Below are positions 5,849-10,345 of a stretch of 10,345 nt of DNA, one piece after another; position 1 is the first letter of the stretch; each line of letters opens with the position of its first letter. Position numbers and translations under genes: made by a program. This DNA comes from Actinomycetota bacterium (lineage in GTDB: Bacteria > Actinomycetota > Acidimicrobiia > IMCC26256 > JACDBD01): assembly GCA_013695115.1 (NCBI GenBank), contig JACDBD010000087.1, positions 1-10,345 of the forward strand, written 5' to 3'. The notes beneath the pieces were generated by a model. That model did not search any database, was not told the origin of the DNA, and worked only from the letters and a program-made list of their open reading frames with translations.

Positions 5849-5975
5849 GGGGTCCACCTACAGTTCGTGCTTGCGTGCGAGCGCACGCTCCGGTTGAATG
5901 ACACTGTAAGTATCTACTCTCAGTGTAATCACTGTCAAGTCTCGTGACCGAAGTCACAAGGTCCCCGGGGGCCCC
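5849..5975. promoter_or_regulatory. AT-rich divergent promoter/operator region between the small ORF and the MerR-type gene
   Basis: This stretch is clearly richer in A and T than its surroundings. On the minus strand TTGACA (5938-5933), an 18-base gap and GATACT (5914-5909) make a near-consensus promoter for the small ORF. On the plus strand ATGACA (5898-5903), a 20-base spacer and TGTAAT (5924-5929) make a promoter with the long spacer typical of MerR-controlled genes. The dyad ACACTG (5901-5906), 14 bases, CAGTGT (5921-5926) fills that spacer. A second, overlapping dyad CAGTG-TAAT-CACTG (5921-5934) supplies a third half-site. The minus-strand leader also contains the hairpin GCGTGC-GAGC-GCACGC (5873-5888). 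GTGAC-CGAA-GTCAC (5944-5957) could fold in the MerR-gene leader. All boxes were found by eye. Confidence 0.65.
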
Positions 5976-6665
5976 ATGCCAGACCAGTGGCGCATCGACG
6001 ACCTGGCCCACCGGGCCGGGGTCACGGTCGACACCATTCGCTACTACCAGCGGGAGGGCCTGCTGCCGCCGGCCGAGCGGGCCGGGCGCAACAAGCTCTA
6101 CGGCCCCGAGCACCTCCACCGCCTCGAGCAAATCCGGGAGTTGCAGCAGAGGCGCTTCTCACTGGCGGCGATCCGGTCCCTCATGAACGCCGAGCGCCCC
6201 GGGCTCGTCGAGGGTGTCTTCGGAGCGGAGTCGGCTGCCTACACGTTCGACGACTTGGTGGAGAAGTCAGGTGTCGACCGGACCCTGGCCGGGCGACTGC
6301 GAGAGGTCGAGTTCCTCCGCGACCCGGTACAGGTCGGGCGGGACGCATACGACAGCACCGATCTCGACGCGGTGTCGGCGGTCGCGGAGTTGAGTGAGGT
6401 CGGCCTACGAGACGACGTCATCGTGGAGATCGCCGGCATCTACGCGAAGGGCATCGAGACGATGCAGGAGCAAGTCCTCGACGTGTTCGGAGGTCGGCGC
6501 GGTCCCGAGTGGGACGCCGACGACCTGACCGCCTTCCAGTTCAGCATGAGCGAGGTGGCAGGCCGAATGCTCCCGTTGGTGAGCCGCCTCGTGAGCTACG
6601 CCCACTACCGCACGTTGCAGCGCCTCACCCTCGACGCCATCGAGGAAGGTCGCGCGACCAGCTGA
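5976..6665 (+). CDS. MerR-family transcriptional regulator with apparent tandem MerR-like domains, 229 aa
   Basis: Residues 5-70 form a canonical MerR winged helix-turn-helix: WRIDDLAHRAGVTVDTIRYY, then the wing EGLLPPAERAGRNKLYGPEHL and a helix ending FSLAAIRSLM. Residues 89-156 repeat this layout in degenerate form: YTFDDLVEKSGVDRTLAGRL, VEFLRDPVQVGRDAYDSTDL, and a helix with LSEVGLRDDVIVEIAGIY, suggesting an internal duplication. The rest (about 157-229) is helical and may hold the effector or dimer contacts; no cysteine is present, so metal or thiol sensing of the classical MerR kind is unlikely. The ATG at 5976 is chosen because conserved sequence begins at once; the ribosome binding site is only a G-run five bases upstream. 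A dyad within the long promoter spacer upstream suggests autoregulation. Possible targets are the small ORF and the neighbouring catabolic genes. The effector is unknown. Confidence 0.9.
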   Translation: MPDQWRIDDLAHRAGVTVDTIRYYQREGLLPPAERAGRNKLYGPEHLHRLEQIRELQQRRFSLAAIRSLMNAERPGLVEGVFGAESAAYTFDDLVEKSGVDRTLAGRLREVEFLRDPVQVGRDAYDSTDLDAVSAVAELSEVGLRDDVIVEIAGIYAKGIETMQEQVLDVFGGRRGPEWDADDLTAFQFSMSEVAGRMLPLVSRLVSYAHYRTLQRLTLDAIEEGRATS

Positions 6666-6713
6666 ACGCGCCCGGAACGGGAGGGAGGGGGAGCCTCGCC
6701 GACGAGCGGCCAA
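6666..6713. other. Short convergent gap, weak hairpin only
   Basis: These 48 bases separate the stops of the MerR-type gene and the amidohydrolase. The only structure seen is CCCG-GAA-CGGG (6671-6681), a four-pair stem followed by a purine-rich run. It may be a weak terminator; nothing else is evident. Confidence 0.3.
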
Positions 6714-7883
6714 CTAGTCCTCGAGGTGGAAGAGCCGCACCGCGTTCCCGGCGACGATCTTCCGACGCTCGTCGTGCGGGATGTGGCCCATCATCTCCTC
6801 GATCACCTTGCGCGAGTATGGCCAGTCGTTGCCGTGGTGCGGGTAGTCGGTCGACCACATGATGTTGTCGACGCCGACGCGCTCGCGCATGTCGATCCCG
6901 GCGCGGTCGACGATGAACGTGGCGCTGAGGTTGCTGCGCCAGTACTCCGTCGGCGGCCGCGTGATCGGCAGATCGGCCCACGACCGGTTGCGCCAGAACT
7001 TGTCGTCCATCATCTCGAGGAAGTGCGGCAGCCAGCCGATGCCGGTCTCGATCATGACGACCTGGAGCTCGGGGAAGCGGTCGAAGACCCCGGTGAAGAT
7101 CAGCTGTGACAGGTGGCCGGGCACGAGCGAGAACACGCTGCCGAGCCCGCCGACCGCCTTGGCCTTCGCCGCCGCACCCTTGCCGCCGTAGAGCTGGTTG
7201 CCGCCGGCCTTCTTGGCCGCGGCTCGCTGCGCCTGCCGCGCCTGGCGCGACAACAGAAGGATGTGGATCGTGACGGGCATGCCCTCGTCGACCGCCGCCG
7301 CCCAGAACGCGTCGTCCTCCTCGGAGATGTCGTTGCCACCGGCGGGCCAGTTGCCGATGATGACGCCTTTGGCGCCACGCGCCTTGGCCTTGCGCAGACC
7401 GTCGATTGCGGAGTCGATGCCGAGTGACGGGATCTGGGCCATGCCGACCAGGCGGCTCGGATCGGGCGCGCAGAACTCTTCGAACAGGAAGTTGTTGTAC
7501 GCCTCGATGCCGGCGAGCACGAAGTCGTCGTCCTCGTCGCCGAGGAAGTGGCCAACCGTGCGCTGGGGCGGGAACAGGATCTCGGCGTCGACCCCGTCGA
7601 TCTCCATGTCCTTGGCCCGTTCGGCGCCGCTGTAACAACCGGCGCGCGCTTCCTCGTAGGTGACCCCGGTCCAGCGGAACTGGTCGTAGGGCATGCCCGG
7701 CGTCGACACCAGCCCGATCGGGTCGGGCTGCGCCGCGCCGGCAAACGCCCACGCGTCGCCGCCGTCGGGGTCCTTCACCAGCTGCGGCGCCTTCTCCTGG
7801 TACTTCTCGGGCAGCCAGTTCTTCCAGATGTCGGGCGGCTCGAGAATGTGCGCGTCGGCTGACACGATGCGGTACTTCGACAT
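6714..7883 (-). CDS. Amidohydrolase-2 family metal-dependent hydrolase/decarboxylase, 389 aa
   Basis: This is a TIM-barrel enzyme of the PF04909/COG2159 type, the group that includes ACMSD-like decarboxylases and various hydrolases. Visible are the N-terminal metal motif SADAHILEPPDIW (Asp10, His12), a strand-end His207 (VTIHILL), the ETGIGWLPHFLE segment (279-290) and the late WSTDYPHHGNDWPYS motif with Asp346 (343-357), as expected for a single-metal active site. Residues 212-242, just after His207, form an Arg/Lys/Ala/Gly-rich stretch that looks like a basic insertion loop. The ATG at 7883-7881 has a clear GGAGG eight bases upstream and begins at the conserved sequence; the frame stays open further upstream but antisense to the CoA-transferase gene. 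It is divergent from that CoA-transferase and convergent with the MerR-type gene. Many actinobacterial lipid-catabolism clusters carry such genes; the substrate cannot be read from the sequence. Confidence 0.9.
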   Translation of the reverse strand: MSKYRIVSADAHILEPPDIWKNWLPEKYQEKAPQLVKDPDGGDAWAFAGAAQPDPIGLVSTPGMPYDQFRWTGVTYEEARAGCYSGAERAKDMEIDGVDAEILFPPQRTVGHFLGDEDDDFVLAGIEAYNNFLFEEFCAPDPSRLVGMAQIPSLGIDSAIDGLRKAKARGAKGVIIGNWPAGGNDISEEDDAFWAAAVDEGMPVTIHILLLSRQARQAQRAAAKKAGGNQLYGGKGAAAKAKAVGGLGSVFSLVPGHLSQLIFTGVFDRFPELQVVMIETGIGWLPHFLEMMDDKFWRNRSWADLPITRPPTEYWRSNLSATFIVDRAGIDMRERVGVDNIMWSTDYPHHGNDWPYSRKVIEEMMGHIPHDERRKIVAGNAVRLFHLED

Positions 7884-7947
7884 GCCCGTTTCCTCCGCAG
7901 GTGATCGGGCGAAGTGGTGCCCGAGTGGCGACAGTAGTCTGACACGG
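7884..7947. promoter_or_regulatory. Compact divergent promoter with overlapping -10 boxes; CoA-transferase probably leaderless
   Basis: The two -10-like hexamers share two bases. TAGTCT (7935-7940, plus) ends seven bases before the CoA-transferase ATG, the geometry of a leaderless actinobacterial transcript. TACTGT (7936-7931, minus) serves the amidohydrolase, giving it a leader of about 40 bases with the GGAGG ribosome binding site at 7898-7892. RNA polymerase could not occupy both at once, so the two genes may be expressed alternately or respond to one regulator. No operator dyad longer than three pairs per arm was found. Confidence 0.55.
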
Positions 7948-10305
7948 ATGTCAGGTCGACGGCCAAGCCCGCTGCTGGAGGGCGTAGGCGTCGTCGACCT
8001 CGCCGGCGAGCCCGCGGCGATGGCCGGTCGCATCCTCGCCGACCTCGGCGCCGACGTCGTGAAGGTGGAGCTACCCGATGGCGACCCGCTCCGCGCCGTC
8101 GACCCGAACCGGTTCCTCGCGTCCAACGCCGGCAAGCGCAGCGCGGTCGTCACCGGCTCGGACGACGTCACCCTCGACCCGCTGCTGCGAATCGCCGACG
8201 TCGTGATCGATACTCCCGGGTTCCCGGGGACGCTCGAGGTCGATCCGGGTCGCGCGGCCGACGCGGTATGGGTCAGCGTCACGCCCTTCGGGCGCACCGG
8301 CCCCCGGGCGCAGTGGCGCGCCTCCGACCTCGGGGTGATGGCGGCGAGCGGGAACATGTACTGCACCGGCGATCCCGACCGGGCGCCGGTGCGGTGCACC
8401 GAGCCGTCGGGCTACGCCCACGTGGGGCCCGAGACCGCGTTCGCGGCGCTCACGGCACTGGCGTCCGGGCAGCCCCACCGCGTCGATGTATCCATGCAGG
8501 AGGTCGTGTTCGTCGCCAACATGGCGAACCCGGCCAGCTTTCCCAAGAGCGGCTTCCGTGGCAGTCGCCGGGGGGCGAACATCGGCCGGACCCGCGAGAT
8601 CTGGCCCTGCGCCGACGGGTTCGTGTCGTTCGGGCTCCGGGGCGGCAAGGCGCGCGTGCCCAGCCTGCAGATGCTCACCCGCCTGGTCCTCGCCGACGGC
8701 ATCCACGCACCCGGGCTCGCCGACCGCGACTGGACCGGGTTCTCGCACACGACCGCGTCCGACGAGGAGCTCGAGGCGATCGAGGCGCCGGTGGCGGAGT
8801 ACTTCGCCCGCCACACGATGACCGAGCTCTACGAGATCGCCTGCGAGACGAACCTCATGCTCGCCCCGGCGAACTCGCCCCGCGAGATCTACGCCAGCGC
8901 CCAGGTCGCCGCCCGCGAGTTCTTCGGCCCGGTCGGCGACGTCGCCCGCTTCCCTCGGTCGTTCGTCGCCGTCCGCTCCGCTGACGACGAGGCCGCCCCC
9001 GCCCGCGCGTCAAGCCCGGCGCCCCCGCTGGGTGACACCGACCCATCGAGCGTTAGGTCGCGGTTCGATGACCTGTCCGGAAAACCGACCCAACGCAGTG
9101 AGGGCGGGCGTCCGGCCTGGGACGGCACGAGGATCCTGGAGTTCGGCTCCGGCGCGGCGGGGCCGATCGCGACCCGGTACTTCGCCGAGCACGGCGCGAC
9201 CGTGCTGCGCATCGAGTCGAAGGGCCGGCCCGACTTCCTGCGGGTGTACGCGCTGGGCCCGAACAACCCTCACGGCCTCGAGGGCTCGACCATGTACGAC
9301 GGGCTCAACGTCGGGAAGCTCAATGCCACTTTCAACCTCAAGCACCCCGACGCCATCGCCCTGGTGAAGCGCCTCGTTGTGGAGTGGGCCGACGCAGTCG
9401 CCGAGAACTTCGCACCCCGGGCCATGCGCGGCTTCGGCCTCGACTACGACTCGCTCGCCGAGCTCAAACCCGACCTGGTGATGATCAGCGCCTGCCTCAA
9501 CGGTCAGACCGGGCCCCACCGCGACTACCCCGGCTTCGGCGGTCAGGGCGCGGCGTTGTCGGGGTTCAACTGGAACACGGGTTGGCCCGACCGCGAGCCC
9601 GTCGGCCCGCACGCCACCATCACCGACTCCCTCGCCCCCCGGTTCGTCGCCAGCGCGCTCGCCGCCGGCCTGCTGTACCGCCGTCGCACCGGCCGGGGCG
9701 TCTACCTCGACCTCGCGCAGGTGGAGACGGGCATCTACTCGCTCGGGTCGTGGCTCCTCGACTACGAGCTCGACGGCGTCGTCGGCGCCCGTGACGGGAA
9801 CCGCCACGAGCGCGCCGTCCCCCACGGCGCGTTCCCGTGCCGGGGCGACGACCGCTGGATCGCGATCGCGTGCTGGACCGACGACGAGTGGGCCGATCTC
9901 GCCCGCATGATCGGTCGCGACGGCGCCTGGCCCACCCTCGCCGACCGGCGTGCCCACGTCGACGAGATCGAGGAGGCGCTCGCGGACTGGAACATGGATC
10001 GCGACCGCGACGAAACCGCCGCGCTGCTGCAGTCGCGGGGCATCGAGGCGGTACCCGTCGAGGACTTCGGCGACGTCCATTGCGACCCACAGGTCGCGCA
10101 CCGCGAGCACTTCGTGACGCTCACCCACCCGGTCATGGGCGAGGGCCTGTACGAGCGCAACGGCTTCCGCCTCAGCGACGCACCGAGTGGCTACACACGT
10201 TCGGGACCGACCCTGGGCCAGGACAACGACCGCGTGCTCGGCGAGCTCCTCGGTCTCTCCCCCGGCGAACAGGAGCGCCTCGCGGCCGAGGGCGTGCTCG
10301 ACTAG
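7948..10305 (+). CDS. Fused double-domain class III CoA-transferase (CaiB/BaiF family), 785 aa
   Basis: Two CaiB/BaiF CoA-transferase domains lie in one chain; such enzymes move CoA between carboxylic acids without ATP. Domain 1 (about 10-345) shows MAGRILADLGADVVKVE, NAGKRSAVV, VSVTPFGRTGP and VDVSMQEVV. A Pro/Ala/Ser-rich linker follows (about 350-390). Domain 2 (about 393-785) shows RILEFGSGAAGPIATRYFAE, LNVGKLNATFNLKHPDAI and DLAQVETGIYS. At the nucleophile position, Asp in formyl-CoA transferase (its Asp169), both domains carry Glu: Glu185 and Glu593. Single-domain members are about 400 residues, so domain 1 is somewhat short and domain 2 complete. The ATG at 7948 is preferred: TAGTCT seven bases upstream and the start of the conserved domain agree, whereas earlier in-frame starts read antisense through the amidohydrolase. 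It may load CoA on the substrate of the upstream module; the acids used are unknown. Confidence 0.92.
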   Translation: MSGRRPSPLLEGVGVVDLAGEPAAMAGRILADLGADVVKVELPDGDPLRAVDPNRFLASNAGKRSAVVTGSDDVTLDPLLRIADVVIDTPGFPGTLEVDPGRAADAVWVSVTPFGRTGPRAQWRASDLGVMAASGNMYCTGDPDRAPVRCTEPSGYAHVGPETAFAALTALASGQPHRVDVSMQEVVFVANMANPASFPKSGFRGSRRGANIGRTREIWPCADGFVSFGLRGGKARVPSLQMLTRLVLADGIHAPGLADRDWTGFSHTTASDEELEAIEAPVAEYFARHTMTELYEIACETNLMLAPANSPREIYASAQVAAREFFGPVGDVARFPRSFVAVRSADDEAAPARASSPAPPLGDTDPSSVRSRFDDLSGKPTQRSEGGRPAWDGTRILEFGSGAAGPIATRYFAEHGATVLRIESKGRPDFLRVYALGPNNPHGLEGSTMYDGLNVGKLNATFNLKHPDAIALVKRLVVEWADAVAENFAPRAMRGFGLDYDSLAELKPDLVMISACLNGQTGPHRDYPGFGGQGAALSGFNWNTGWPDREPVGPHATITDSLAPRFVASALAAGLLYRRRTGRGVYLDLAQVETGIYSLGSWLLDYELDGVVGARDGNRHERAVPHGAFPCRGDDRWIAIACWTDDEWADLARMIGRDGAWPTLADRRAHVDEIEEALADWNMDRDRDETAALLQSRGIEAVPVEDFGDVHCDPQVAHREHFVTLTHPVMGEGLYERNGFRLSDAPSGYTRSGPTLGQDNDRVLGELLGLSPGEQERLAAEGVLD

Positions 10306-10308
10306 CCG

Positions 10309-10314
10309 TACCAT
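10309..10314 (+). promoter_or_regulatory. TACCAT -10 box for a leaderless downstream gene
   Basis: TACCAT fits TANNNT and lies six bases before the GTG at 10321, within AGCCG-TACCAT-CGGCT, a five-pair inverted repeat (10304-10319). It starts three bases after the CoA-transferase stop, so the next gene probably has its own promoter despite the 15-base gap. Confidence 0.45.
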
Positions 10315-10320
10315 CGGCTC

Positions 10321-10345
10321 GTGACTCGCTGCCCGGAATGCGGCG
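10321..10345 (+). CDS. Start of a Zn-ribbon-type protein (partial, 8 codons visible)
   Basis: The GTG at 10321 opens a frame reading MTRCPECG before the window ends. The CPxCG pair so close to the N-terminus is typical of proteins that begin with a small zinc ribbon. No ribosome binding site precedes it, which agrees with a leaderless transcript from TACCAT. The function cannot be judged from eight residues. Confidence 0.5.

Noticed and set aside
7693..7947. Longer N-terminus for the CoA-transferase starting at 7693
   Set aside because: The extra 85 codons are antisense to the amidohydrolase N-terminus and its promoter, and conserved CaiB sequence starts only after the ATG at 7948.
7884..8399. 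Longer N-terminus for the amidohydrolase reaching 8399
   Set aside because: This region is antisense to CoA-transferase domain 1; the ATG at 7883 has GGAGG upstream and the DAH metal motif follows immediately.
8998..9120. Possible gene boundary or frameshift between two separate CoA-transferase genes
   Set aside because: The frame continues without a stop through a Pro/Ser-rich linker and there is no ribosome binding site or start at the second domain, so a true fusion is the simpler reading.
9010..10314. 434-codon minus-strand frame opposite CoA-transferase domain 2
   Set aside because: It is a mirror frame of a conserved coding region, without ribosome binding site or domain.

Overview
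This window is high-GC, densely packed DNA (intergenic gaps under about 130 bases). It looks like chromosomal sequence from an actinobacterium, possibly of the Acidimicrobiia or a mycobacteria-like lineage. The grounds are the strong GC bias at third codon positions, GTG and TTG starts, TANNNT-type -10 boxes sitting 6-7 bases before start codons (leaderless-type promoters), and a gene complement typical of actinobacterial acyl-CoA and steroid/terpenoid catabolism. The lineage is an inference; there is no rRNA or other marker gene here.

Layout. (1) 1-720, minus strand: a small three-cysteine [3Fe-4S]-type ferredoxin followed by the N-terminal part of an FAD/NAD(P) ferredoxin reductase that runs off the left edge. 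Together they look like an electron-transfer pair for a cytochrome P450 or other oxygenase outside the window. (2) 825-5637, plus strand: a four-gene run encoding an NDP-forming acyl-CoA synthetase, a PaaG-like enoyl-CoA hydratase/isomerase (joined to the synthetase by an ATGA overlap), a thiolase-fold lipid-transfer-type protein without the thiolase nucleophile, and a DUF35 Zn-ribbon/OB-fold protein. The last two resemble the Ltp2/DUF35 retro-aldolase pair of steroid side-chain breakdown. Each is preceded by a near-identical perfect hairpin with a TAC loop. A terminator-like double palindrome follows. (3) 5711-6665: a 45-residue small ORF (minus) and a MerR-type regulator with an apparent second, degenerate MerR domain (plus), divergently transcribed from a conspicuous AT-rich operator/promoter region. 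(4) 6714-7883, minus: an amidohydrolase-2 family metal-dependent hydrolase/decarboxylase. (5) 7948-10305, plus: a large two-domain class III (CaiB/BaiF) CoA-transferase, divergent from the amidohydrolase with overlapping -10 boxes. (6) 10321-10345: the first codons of a Zn-ribbon-type protein with a leaderless GTG start.

Working model (inference): oxygenase electron transfer, CoA activation (ligase or CoA-transferase), hydration/isomerisation and retro-aldol C-C cleavage of an acyl-CoA form a catabolic module, with the amidohydrolase acting on a related substrate and the MerR protein as a candidate local regulator. No acyl-CoA dehydrogenase is present in the window, so any such pathway is incomplete here. 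I see no CRISPR array, tRNA, rRNA, insertion sequence or prophage gene, and no gene-free stretch longer than 300 bases.
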